Of a stretch of DNA of 7,848 bases, positions 1-6,811 are shown in pieces. A program made the translations under genes and the position numbers. Location of the stretch: positions 1 to 7,848 of the forward strand of contig NZ_LMWH01000021.1 in assembly GCF_001507435.1 (NCBI RefSeq), read 5' to 3'. Each line of letters begins with the position of its first letter. The stretch's first letter is position 1. The notes under the pieces were generated by a model. That model had not been told where the DNA came from. It made no database searches and saw nothing but the letters and a program-made list of their open reading frames with translations. Source of the DNA: Streptomyces sp. NRRL F-5122. GTDB lineage: Bacteria > Actinomycetota > Actinomycetes > Streptomycetales > Streptomycetaceae.

Positions 1-2
1 CT

Positions 3-881
3 GTGTTCCCGCAGGACAAGCCACCGGCCGGCTTTCAGTCCAAGTATGCGGAGGTGAACGGCTTCCGCATGCATTACGTGATCGGTGGTAAAGGATCACC
101 CGTCCTGATGTCGGGAGGGTTCCCCAACAACTGGAGCGAGTTCAAGCCGGAGATGGGTCCACTCTCCAAGAACCACACCGTTATCGCGGTCGACCTGCGC
201 GGCACTGGCGACTCTCAGGTTACAAAGAGTGGTTACACGTCGCCACAGCTGGCCCGAGACGAGCATCAGCTGCTGGTCCAGCTGGGCCTCAACAACGGAA
301 TCCAGATAGTCGGCCACGACCTCAGTGTGTTTGTCGCCTACGACTATGCCGCCCAGTACCGGTCGGAAGTCCGGAGCATGGTTGTGATGGAAGCGCCTCT
401 CCCGGATGAGAGCATCTACAGCTTCCCGGTCCTCAGCCCTGACCCGACAAAGCCGACGGCTTGGCACTTCGGGCTGTTCCAGCAGCCCTTGGCGGAAAAG
501 CTTCTCGCGGGCAACGAGACCGTCTTCGTCAAGAACATCATGAGCGAGTGGACGAGCGTCAAGTCGGCGTTCAGCCAGTCGGACTTTAAGTACTACGGAC
601 ACTTCCTGAAGGAGCCCGGTCGCACGCATGCATGGTTGAGCGTGTACCGGGGGATGCGTGCGGACATTGCGCAGACCAAGACGTACCAGGCTGAGGGTAA
701 GTTGAAGATGCCTATTCTTGCGGTCGGTGGCGAGAACTCCTTCGGTTCGATGGTCGCTGACCAGTGGAGCAAGTACGCTGTGAACGTCCAGGGACGAGTT
801 CTCAAGAACACGGGCCACTTCGTGACGCAGGAGAGGCCGAAGGAAGTGACGGCTATGCTGCAGTCCTTCCTGCAGAAGTAG
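3..881 (+). CDS. Alpha/beta-fold hydrolase, epoxide hydrolase-like (possibly 5' partial)
   Basis: A 292-residue alpha/beta hydrolase. The Sm-X-Nu-X-Sm nucleophile elbow reads GHDLS, so the nucleophile is Asp106, as in epoxide hydrolases and haloalkane dehalogenases rather than serine esterases. A conserved strand-turn with VDLRGTGDS lies at residues 63-71. The catalytic His is probably His272 in GHFVTQERP, and the third acid may be Glu244 in VGGENSFG. Tyr residues in the cap (around 197-215) could polarise an epoxide oxygen. The usual HGFP oxyanion motif reads GGFP here (residues 38-41), so its His is replaced by Gly. The frame is open to the window edge. The GTG at position 3 fits the usual family N-terminus, but a longer start or a signal peptide upstream cannot be excluded. 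The substrate is unknown. A hairpin follows the stop, and no operon partner is visible. Confidence 0.85.
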   Translation: MFPQDKPPAGFQSKYAEVNGFRMHYVIGGKGSPVLMSGGFPNNWSEFKPEMGPLSKNHTVIAVDLRGTGDSQVTKSGYTSPQLARDEHQLLVQLGLNNGIQIVGHDLSVFVAYDYAAQYRSEVRSMVVMEAPLPDESIYSFPVLSPDPTKPTAWHFGLFQQPLAEKLLAGNETVFVKNIMSEWTSVKSAFSQSDFKYYGHFLKEPGRTHAWLSVYRGMRADIAQTKTYQAEGKLKMPILAVGGENSFGSMVADQWSKYAVNVQGRVLKNTGHFVTQERPKEVTAMLQSFLQK

Positions 882-939
882 CTTTCACCGTCATCCGAGG
901 ACCGGAATGGTTCTTTTGAGGGCGAGTAGCATTCCCTTT

Positions 940-988
940 GATGTGGTCGTGCTGGTAGCAATCACGTTGCTACCAGCACGACCACATC
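940..988. terminator. Perfect 22-bp inverted repeat with 5-nt loop
   Basis: Positions 940-961 are the exact reverse complement of 967-988, with loop TCACG at 962-966. The hairpin sits 58 bases after the hydrolase stop and just before the end of the IS1380 remnant, which points toward it. It would be very stable as RNA from either strand, so a bidirectional terminator between converging units is the simplest reading. There is no U-tract on the plus-strand side, which is common for actinomycete terminators. A perfect 22-bp stem is longer than most terminators, so a transposon-end palindrome is the alternative. Confidence 0.6.
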
Positions 989-1177
989 GTCATGTTATGG
1001 AGTCAACCTCGATTCGTGAGCGGTGATCGCTGCCTCTTGAGGTGGTCAGTTCGCCCCGTTTGTCCCTTCGGGTGTGAGGCGGGTTCGTCGCGTGTCGCTG
1101 CGGCTGCGCCGGGTTCCACGGGCCCGGGGATGTGTGGTTCTCCTCCGTTCTGGTCTTCGTCGGGACGGGACCGGACG

Positions 1178-1850
1178 TTAGGTGACGGCCGGAAGTTCGG
1201 AGAGGCGTTCAGCAGGTGGTGAACGCGGTGCGCCAGGGCCAGGTGTCGGGGATCTTCAGGACCCGTCGGCGGGCGTGGCGGACCAGGCGGGCGGGCAGAT
1301 GCAGAAGTTTGTAGCGCAGGGTGTCGGGTTCGGCGTCGGCGAGGCCGTCCACATCGTGCAGTCCCAGCAGCCGGGTCCAGGCTTCCACGTCGGCGGCGAG
1401 GTTCGCGGCGAGCATCCATCCCCGGTTGACCGTCCAGGACTGGGAGGGGAGATTGCGCAGACCACGGGCCTTGTCACAGCGCACCCTGTCCTCCACCACC
1501 ACGTGCGAGCGGTGCAGAACATCAAGCCACTGCGCGTGCTGCGACCCCGAAATCCCCCACATGTGGCGGATGTTGGTGGCGGTGATGGAGTAGCGCCAGC
1601 CGGTTTTGATCTCGAAGGCGGTGAGGTTCTTCATCTGCCGGCGGGAGGGTCTGACCCGGCGCACGATCAGCCGCATCCCCTCCGGCCAGCCCTCCCGGGT
1701 GTTCAGCGCGGTCAGTTCCGCGACCGCGTACCCGTCCTGGATACTCCCGTCCTGGCGCAGGGACGTTTCCCACGCGGTTTCCGGCAGCTGGGCGATGGCC
1801 TGTTCGTCGGCGTCACCGATTTTCCTGCCGACCGTATTAAGAAGCTCTGT
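1178..1850 (-). pseudogene. IS1380-family transposase, C-terminal remnant with frameshift
   Basis: Reading the minus strand from about 1850 gives a continuous transposase-like frame: QDGSIQDGYAVAELTALN, GWPEGMRLIVRRVRPSRR, then HRSHVVVEDRVRCDKARGLR, AANLAADVEAWTRLLGL and HLPARLVRHARRR. These match the C-terminal third of IS1380-family transposases. The Glu in VEDRVR is the likely last residue of the DDE triad, and the N-terminal region with the two Asp residues is missing. The frame stops early at TGA 1209-1211 after AFTTC. A shifted frame continues RLSELPAVT to a TAA at 1178-1180, so a small indel near 1207-1211 broke the natural C-terminus. The remaining ~175 bases toward 1003 are non-coding and probably the IS end region (GAATCGAGGTT on the minus strand). 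The gene cannot produce an active transposase. Confidence 0.8.
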
Positions 1851-2242
1851 TGCGTGCGGCCGAGCACCCCTTCCCTCCAGCCGACGGCCATGGCGACCAC
1901 GTAGTCGGACTCACCCTGGCTCTCCAGAACGAAGACACGATCGTCCCGGCTGAAGGACATGCTGGCGTGGTCGGTCTTGACCTGCGCGCTCTCGGCCGCG
2001 GTCGCGCATCTGATCGCCAAGCCGCGGTAGTCGTCACGGATCTTCACCACGGCGGCGGGCTTGAACAGCAGGTCAATCGTTGTCTCGGGCTCGCCGGGTT
2101 CGTCGGGCCGGCCGACGCTCCGCATCAGGAGCTGGCCGTGGCTCGCTGTGTAGGCCAAGAGGTGGAACCTGCGCTCGCTGTGGAAGACCTCCTTGCCGGG
2201 GATGAGCTGGTGATCGCGGTTGAGCCATGTGCTGTCCGTCAT
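1850..2242 (-). pseudogene. Small hypothetical protein, 3' end cut by the IS1380 remnant
   Basis: Minus-strand ATG at 2242-2240. The protein runs from MTDSTWLNRDHQLIPGKEVF to about AVGWREGVLGRT, roughly 130 residues, with alternating polar/hydrophobic segments that suggest a beta-rich soluble fold (e.g. HLLAYTASHGQLLMRS, TTIDLLFKPAAVVKI, RVFVLESQGE). There is no signal peptide, membrane segment or catalytic motif that I recognise. The same frame runs on to 1712, but past about 1850 it overlaps the transposase frame and reads as low-complexity nonsense, so the original C-terminus is lost. It starts 44 bases after the stop of the recombinase remnant ending at 2287, on the same strand. It was therefore probably the gene directly downstream of that recombinase in an older element. 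The ribosome-binding site is weak (GTGAG). The function is unknown. Confidence 0.55.
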
Positions 2243-2286
2243 GGGCTCACGATCTGTATCTCGCCGACGCTGGTCAATGTGATTGT

Positions 2287-2510
2287 TCAGCTGAGGGAAC
2301 CGGGTCCGCTCTCTCCCCGCTGTGCTTGCCTCCGAAGGCGGTCGGCCTGCTTCTTCTTGTCGTTGATGTGCCGCAGGGTCTCCTTCAGGGCGGCGACCTC
2401 TCCCAGCCACTGCATCCGGTGGGCCTCTTCGAGCCGTTGATGGGTGTTGGCTTCGATCTCCAGCAGTTGGGGCACTGGGCGAGGTCGAGGCGGAGCATCG
2501 GGCAGCGAAC
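2287..2510 (-). pseudogene. TnpB-like tyrosine recombinase, C-terminal fragment (distal half of interrupted gene)
   Basis: From 2510 downward the minus strand encodes VRCPMLRLDLAQ. After a one-base deletion near 2474 it encodes PQLLEIEANTHQRLEEAH, MQWLGEVAALKETLRHINDK and a basic tail to TGA 2289-2287. This aligns with the end of the intact recombinase of this window: VRCSLLRPDPAQ, LARIDEAEREGWLGEVEGL. It contains the last two residues of the Cys motif's CxxC pair region and a predicted coiled coil. The preceding codons (HENAC) are found 4.3 kb away at 6822-6830, and the sequence upstream of 2510 switches abruptly to the inserted element. With the base restored, this piece plus 6822-6980 gives 128 codons including the stop. 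The only start inside, GTG at 2475, is an artefact of the frameshift. Confidence 0.75.
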
Positions 2511-2526
2511 GCCCCGTTGACTGAAC
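2501..2526. other. Left attachment junction (attL) of the 4.3-kb element
   Basis: The target arm ends ...GCAGCGAAC at 2510. A 6-base spacer GCCCCG follows (2511-2516), then the element arm TTGACTGAAC (2517-2526), which is an imperfect inverted copy of the arm at the other end. The coding homology of the interrupted recombinase stops exactly at 2508-2510 (Val codon GTT on the minus strand). If the spacer came from this target it should encode Ala-Cys. It would instead encode Arg-Gly, so it was probably brought in from a previous donor site. Confidence 0.6.
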
Positions 2527-2545
2527 GAACAGTGGGGATTGGGCA
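2517..2545 (+). promoter_or_regulatory. Possible promoter overlapping the left element arm
   Basis: TTGACT (2517-2522) matches an actinomycete -35 box and lies within the recombinase arm. Seventeen bases later is a poor -10 candidate (TGGGCA, 2540-2545), 45 bases before the first recombinase start. Recombinase bound to the arm would cover the -35, which would allow self-regulation. The poor -10 keeps confidence low. Confidence 0.2.
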
Positions 2546-2589
2546 GTTCAGGGGGCGGATGCTGACTGCGGTCGCTACGGTCACCGGTC

Positions 2590-3831
2590 GTGACGAACGA
2601 TGCGTCCGAGCGGGACCTGAGGACGTTGGTGGTTCCTCGGTGGGGACGGCTGGTGGAGACCGGCGATCGGTACGAGCCTTATCGGCTCCTCGATCGCGAC
2701 GGTGTGACGGTGGAAGCGGTCGCCGTCTACTTCCAGGAGTTGCTGGCGGCCGGGAAAGCCCCGTCGACGGTCCGCTCCTACGGAATGGATGTGCTCAGGT
2801 GGTGGCAGTTCCTGCAGGTAGTGGGCATTCCCTGGGACCGAGCGACCCGGGTGGAGGCCAGGGACTTCAGCCGCTGGATCCAGCTGACGGTCAAACCGAG
2901 CCGAGGCAAGGCTGCGGGCCGACGATCGGTACAGGCCACCGGTGGTCCGAACCCCGTGACGGGGAAGCCGCCGACCGGGCCCGGTTACGCTGCGACCACC
3001 GTCGCGCACAGCGAGACGGTTCTGCGGCGCTTCTACGACATCCACCGCGACGTGGGAACCGGCCCGCTGATCAATCCGTTCCCGCTGGACCTGTCGCGTC
3101 GTTCCGGCCGTGCGCACGCGCACCGCAACCCGATGGACGGCTGGAAACCCGAGCGGGTGGGCCGCTACCGGCCCAGCCTTCCGCAGCGGATCCCGCGCTC
3201 GATTCCCGACAAGTGGTTCGACGAGCTGTTCGCCGCGCTCCCCTCCCACCGTGACCGGGCTTTGGTCGCATTCTGGATCTCCACCGGAGTACGCGCTTCG
3301 GAGCTGATCGGCATCCGGCAGCGCGACGTCGACCCCGGCCAGCAGTTGATCAGTGTGGTGCGAAAGGGCTCGCGGGCGGTGCAGCAGGTGTCGGCGTCGG
3401 CGGACGCGTTCGTGTGGCTGCGCCTCTATCAACAGGAAGTGCACGGCCAGGTGCCACGCGGTCGCGCCCAGCTGGTGTGGTGGACACGGCGGCGCCCATT
3501 TCGGCCGCTGACCTACCACGGTGCACACCGGATGTTCGAGCGGGTCAATGCCTCACTCGGCGCCGACTGGACCCTTCACGATCTGCGGCACAGCGCGGCT
3601 GTCCGAATGGTGCGCGACCCGAAGTTGTCGTTGGCCGACGTCCAATGGGTTCTGGGACATGCGCATTTGTCCGCCACGGAGGTGTATCTGACGCCGCGAA
3701 AGGACGAGGTCGTGGCCGGGGTGCTGGCCCATCACGAGCGGCAGGCCCGTGAGTACAGTCAGCCTGCTCCTTCTCCGGCACCGGGTTACAACCCGGCGTC
3801 GCTGGACGTCTTGTTCGGGCGGTTGTCGTGA
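2590..3831 (+). CDS. TnpA-like tyrosine recombinase
   Basis: A 413-residue site-specific recombinase that should cut and join DNA through a 3'-phosphotyrosine at the element ends. An N-terminal SAM-like core-binding domain (about 40-170) holds SYGMDVLRWWQFLQ and VAHSETVLRRFYDIH. The catalytic domain (about 200-385) has the complete active site: Arg235 in TGVRASELIGI, Lys259 in VRKGSR, His330 and Arg333 in LHDLRHSAAVRM, His357 in LGHAHLS and nucleophile Tyr366, nine residues later. Length suits the TnpA class (Tn554 TnpA is about 360). The GTG at 2590 is the only plausible start after the in-frame stop at 2563-2565, and no clear Shine-Dalgarno precedes it. Its stop overlaps the next start as GTGA (3828-3831), so the two are translationally coupled. 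The gene looks intact, and recombination probably needs the TnpB partner. Confidence 0.9.
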   Translation: MTNDASERDLRTLVVPRWGRLVETGDRYEPYRLLDRDGVTVEAVAVYFQELLAAGKAPSTVRSYGMDVLRWWQFLQVVGIPWDRATRVEARDFSRWIQLTVKPSRGKAAGRRSVQATGGPNPVTGKPPTGPGYAATTVAHSETVLRRFYDIHRDVGTGPLINPFPLDLSRRSGRAHAHRNPMDGWKPERVGRYRPSLPQRIPRSIPDKWFDELFAALPSHRDRALVAFWISTGVRASELIGIRQRDVDPGQQLISVVRKGSRAVQQVSASADAFVWLRLYQQEVHGQVPRGRAQLVWWTRRRPFRPLTYHGAHRMFERVNASLGADWTLHDLRHSAAVRMVRDPKLSLADVQWVLGHAHLSATEVYLTPRKDEVVAGVLAHHERQAREYSQPAPSPAPGYNPASLDVLFGRLS

Positions 3832-4769
3832 CTGCTGTTGTCAAGCACGTGATGCGCAGGCCGTTGGAGGTCTCATATGCGACGGCGGAGCAGGCTCAGG
3901 CGAGGAACAGCCATCTGCGGGCGCGTTTTCCGGCTCGGGCGGCCGAGCTGTGGTGGCCGCACGCTGCACAGCCACTGGAGGAGATGCTGCGGCGGCTGAC
4001 TGCGCCGCCGTTCGACTCGGCGGTCAACGGCACCCGAGCCGGTCGTCGACGCGGGGTGGCCAAGCTGCTGCGCTGGCTGTCGAGCTTGCCGGGGGATACC
4101 TGGCAACAACGGTGGATGGCCAGCGGCGCGGAGGATCTCCCCGGTGCTGCCTGGGTGGATCTTCCGCTGCGGTGGCTGCGCGAGCGCGGGCACTCGCCGC
4201 CGTATGACCGCGATGACCTGTCTTCAGGGCTGCTTATGCTGATCTGCGGAGACGCCATCCGCCCTGGTTTGCCGTGGATGCTTACCCGCACGCATCGGTA
4301 TCTCGCCTCCGCCATGGCTCAGCTCCGCGATCCCGATGGGTTGGCACTCCTGCACCAGTTGGCCGAGTCCGGGCCGGCGAACTCGCGCAAGGACGCCCAG
4401 ATCGCCGCGACACGCATCGCGACTCTGCTGGCCTGCAAGGGCGGACTCATCCGGGACATCACGGTTGGCGACTGCGTGGAGCTCGTCGACGCCCAGCGCC
4501 GGGTGCATGCCCGCGGCGGGCAGAAGAAGGTCGACTTCTATCTGCGGCTGCGCACCCTGGGCATCTTCCCTGAGGACGCCCCGGCAACGATCCGGGCATT
4601 CGGTCTTGCTCTTGGCCAGTTGAGCATCGAGGAGCTGGTGGACCGCTACCGCATCCAGTGTCGGCCGGTCCGCGATCTGATCGTGGACTACCTGGAGCGG
4701 CAGCCTTCGCTGGACTTCGCCAGCTTGGACGCGATCTCGCGCACGCTCGCGGGCCTGTTCTGGGCCTGA
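3828..4769 (+). CDS. TnpB-like recombinase, N-terminal half (ends at in-frame TGA)
   Basis: A 313-residue open frame starting at a GTG that overlaps the upstream stop by four bases. It has no R/K/HxxR/Y recombinase active site. It is alpha-helical, with a TRIATLLACKGGLIRDITV segment and KKVDFYLRLRTLGIFPED, resembling the N-terminal and core-binding regions of long TnpB-type recombinases. It stops at TGA 4767-4769 right after TLAGLFWA. The next codons in the same frame (IEALAPGTDSLRLPPPV and on) read smoothly into the catalytic half at 4818-6296, so the two were one gene of about 822 codons. As it stands this may be a stable non-catalytic DNA-binding subunit or a dead truncation. It might also be taken for the middle gene of a recombinase-in-trio element, but the missing active site argues against that. 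Confidence 0.75.
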   Translation: MTAVVKHVMRRPLEVSYATAEQAQARNSHLRARFPARAAELWWPHAAQPLEEMLRRLTAPPFDSAVNGTRAGRRRGVAKLLRWLSSLPGDTWQQRWMASGAEDLPGAAWVDLPLRWLRERGHSPPYDRDDLSSGLLMLICGDAIRPGLPWMLTRTHRYLASAMAQLRDPDGLALLHQLAESGPANSRKDAQIAATRIATLLACKGGLIRDITVGDCVELVDAQRRVHARGGQKKVDFYLRLRTLGIFPEDAPATIRAFGLALGQLSIEELVDRYRIQCRPVRDLIVDYLERQPSLDFASLDAISRTLAGLFWA

Positions 4770-4817
4770 ATCGAAGCCCTCGCGCCGGGGACCGACTCGC
4801 TGCGGCTGCCGCCGCCA

Positions 4818-6296
4818 GTGACTCGCGCCTGGAAGGAGGACTTGAAGGTCAAGAAGCGCACCATCACTGACCCCGACGGCAACAGCATCGAGGTCTCCAG
4901 TCCACGGCTCAATGCCAAGGACGAACTCATGCGAGTACGGGCCTTCTATCTCGACATCGCGCAGTGGGCGGCCGAAGAACCAGCCCGCTGGGGGCCATGG
5001 GCCGTGCCCTGTCCCATCAGCGACGACGAGATCCACAAGGCGAAGGAACGCAAGCCGCGCAAGGCTCGGATGGACCAGCGTACCCGCGAGCGACTGCCCA
5101 TCATGCCCATTCTGACCAGCACCGCCGACCGTCGGCGACGCACGGCCGCCGACCTGCTCCAGGCGGCGAACAACACCGAGCCCGGGGCACTGATCCCCGG
5201 CACCGACGGATCATTACGCAAAGCCGTCGCTCCCACGGCGGCAGGCCACCTCACCTGGGCCGAAGAGACATCCGGTGGACGGCGGCGGAACCTGACATAC
5301 GAGGAAGAAGAGGGGTTCTGGGCCTTCGCCACGATCGAGGTCCTCCGTCTGACCGGCATCCGCAACGAGGAACTCCTGGAGCTGACGCACCACAGCGTCA
5401 CCCAGTACCGGCTCCCGTCCACCGGCGAAGTCGTACCACTACTGCAGATCGCCCCATCAAAAACCGACACCGAGCGACTCTTGCTGGTCAGCCCGGAACT
5501 CGCAGACGTCCTCAGCGCCATCATTACCCGTTTGCGCGGCCCAGACGCGGCGATACCGCTGGTGGCCTCCTACGACGTCCGCGAGAAGGTTTGGAACCCA
5601 CCGATGCCGCTGCTGTTCCAGCGCGACATCGGCTCCGAACACCGTGCATTCACGCCGACCGCGATCCGAAAACTGCTGATCAGTGCCTTGGCCGCCACCG
5701 GCTTGACCAACGCGGCAGGCGAGCCGCTTACCTTCTCGCCTCACGACTTCCGGAGGATCTTCGTCACCGACGCCATAATGAACGGCCTGCCGCCGCACAT
5801 CGCCCAGGTGATCTGCGGGCACCGGAGCATCGACACCACGATGGGGTACAAAGCGGTCTACCCCGCAGAGACGATCGAAGCCCACCGAGCGTTCATCGCC
5901 CGCCGCCGAGCCTCTCGCCCCGGCGAAGAGTACCGAACCCCGACCGAAGAGGAGTGGGACGCTTTCCTCGCCCACTTCGAGAAGCGGAAGGTGTCCATCG
6001 GCACTTGCGCATGCGCCTTCGGGTCCCCTTGTATTCATGAGCACGCTTGTGTCAGATGCTCACTCCTCCGGCCGGATCCGGCCCAACGGGCACGGCTCGT
6101 CGACATCCGCGACAACCTCCTCGCCCGCATCGACGAAGCCGAGCGCGAAGGCTGGCTGGGCGAAGTCGAGGGACTCCAGGTCAGCCTCACCGGAGCAGAG
6201 GAGAAACTTGCCCAGCTCGACCGCCGCCCCACCAGTCACGGCACCATCGACCTCGGCCTCCCTGCTCCGCCGAGAGCTTCAACCAGCACCTCATGA
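4818..6296 (+). CDS. TnpB-like tyrosine recombinase, catalytic half with Cys/His motif
   Basis: The same frame continues after TGA 4767-4769. A GTG at 4818 allows a 492-residue product. The catalytic set is complete: Arg182 in TGIRNEELLEL, Lys215 in PSKTDTER, His309 and Arg312 in SPHDFRRIF, His335 in CGHRSI and Tyr344 nine residues later. A C-terminal extension follows: EEYRTPTEEEWDAF, then a zinc-binding-like cluster with Cys397, Cys405, His407, Cys411 and Cys414, then an amphipathic helix (about 425-470) likely to form a coiled coil. There is no Shine-Dalgarno before the GTG. A strong GGAAGGAGGA at 4831-4840 is only two bases from an in-frame TTG (4842), and the next ATG is at 4929, so reinitiation or TGA readthrough would be needed. 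The codons around 6027-6062 are unusually A/T-ending. It works with the TnpA-like protein if functional. Confidence 0.8.
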   Translation: MTRAWKEDLKVKKRTITDPDGNSIEVSSPRLNAKDELMRVRAFYLDIAQWAAEEPARWGPWAVPCPISDDEIHKAKERKPRKARMDQRTRERLPIMPILTSTADRRRRTAADLLQAANNTEPGALIPGTDGSLRKAVAPTAAGHLTWAEETSGGRRRNLTYEEEEGFWAFATIEVLRLTGIRNEELLELTHHSVTQYRLPSTGEVVPLLQIAPSKTDTERLLLVSPELADVLSAIITRLRGPDAAIPLVASYDVREKVWNPPMPLLFQRDIGSEHRAFTPTAIRKLLISALAATGLTNAAGEPLTFSPHDFRRIFVTDAIMNGLPPHIAQVICGHRSIDTTMGYKAVYPAETIEAHRAFIARRRASRPGEEYRTPTEEEWDAFLAHFEKRKVSIGTCACAFGSPCIHEHACVRCSLLRPDPAQRARLVDIRDNLLARIDEAEREGWLGEVEGLQVSLTGAEEKLAQLDRRPTSHGTIDLGLPAPPRASTSTS

Positions 6297-6310
6297 AGGC
6301 AAGCTGATCG

Positions 6311-6778
6311 ATGCCCAGTGAATATCCGTGGTTGCTGAGGAGCTGCACGCCTACGATCCACTCCATGCGCAGTGTGTTCGTGTTCCCCGCAGGTGAGCGT
6401 GCTGAGACCGTCGCGTCGCTCGATCGACATCTGCCTGAGCAGCGCGATCCCTGGACTGTGGAGGGCAACCTCTACATCGAGATCGACGATGAGCAGGCCG
6501 GCTACCTCTTCTCCGACTGGGATCCCGACGACATGGCGGCCCTCGAAGCGGCCGTCGGGCATCACCCCACCTGGGCAGTGCAGATTGACATCTCCGGACG
6601 AATCGATGGCACCACAGAGGTTCGCCAACTGGTCGAGCTGTTGCTGCAGCACGGAGGCGTCGTGACCGACGACTATTCCGCCCACCCCTGGACGTTGCAG
6701 GAGATCAAGTCTGGAGCAGTGAACGACGGCCTGCGCTTCTTCGACTTTCGTGCCTACCACGAACTCAACCGCGAGTAA
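6311..6778 (+). CDS. Small hypothetical protein, cargo of the element
   Basis: A 155-residue acidic protein starting at ATG 6311, 14 bases after the recombinase stop, with GAAGG at 6295-6299 as a distant ribosome-binding site. A second in-frame ATG at 6365 (MRSVFVFPAGE) would give 137 residues and starts at the first well-structured segment. Features seen: NLYIEIDDEQAGYLFSDWD (about 53-71), an alternating strand WAVQIDISGRI, a helix TEVRQLVELLLQHGGVV, and a C-terminal HPWTLQEI...LRFFDF segment. It has no signal peptide, membrane segment or recognisable catalytic motif. The fold looks like a small alpha/beta soluble domain of the kind common among actinomycete proteins of unknown function. It sits where Tn554 carries tnpC but does not resemble a coiled-coil TnpC. 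It ends 43 bases before the right element end. Confidence 0.7.
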   Translation: MPSEYPWLLRSCTPTIHSMRSVFVFPAGERAETVASLDRHLPEQRDPWTVEGNLYIEIDDEQAGYLFSDWDPDDMAALEAAVGHHPTWAVQIDISGRIDGTTEVRQLVELLLQHGGVVTDDYSAHPWTLQEIKSGAVNDGLRFFDFRAYHELNRE

Positions 6779-6811
6779 GAACTTCCTGACTCGATCACCG
6801 CGCAACGGCAA

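Noticed and set aside
96..818. Long minus-strand open frame opposite the hydrolase
   Set aside because: It is antisense to a well-supported gene, and its composition (runs of Arg, Leu, Val) is typical of a shadow frame in GC-rich DNA.
1182..1904. Plus-strand frame of 240 codons
   Set aside because: It is antisense to the IS1380 transposase remnant, rich in Gly/Pro/Val, and shows no domain.
2581..3528. Minus-strand frame of 315 codons
   Set aside because: It lies opposite the TnpA-like recombinase, whose full active site is visible on the plus strand.
2590..6296. Recombinase-in-trio (RIT) element
   Set aside because: There are three open frames, but the middle one lacks the recombinase active site and is in the same frame as the third, separated by one TGA. 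A two-recombinase Tn554-type layout fits better.
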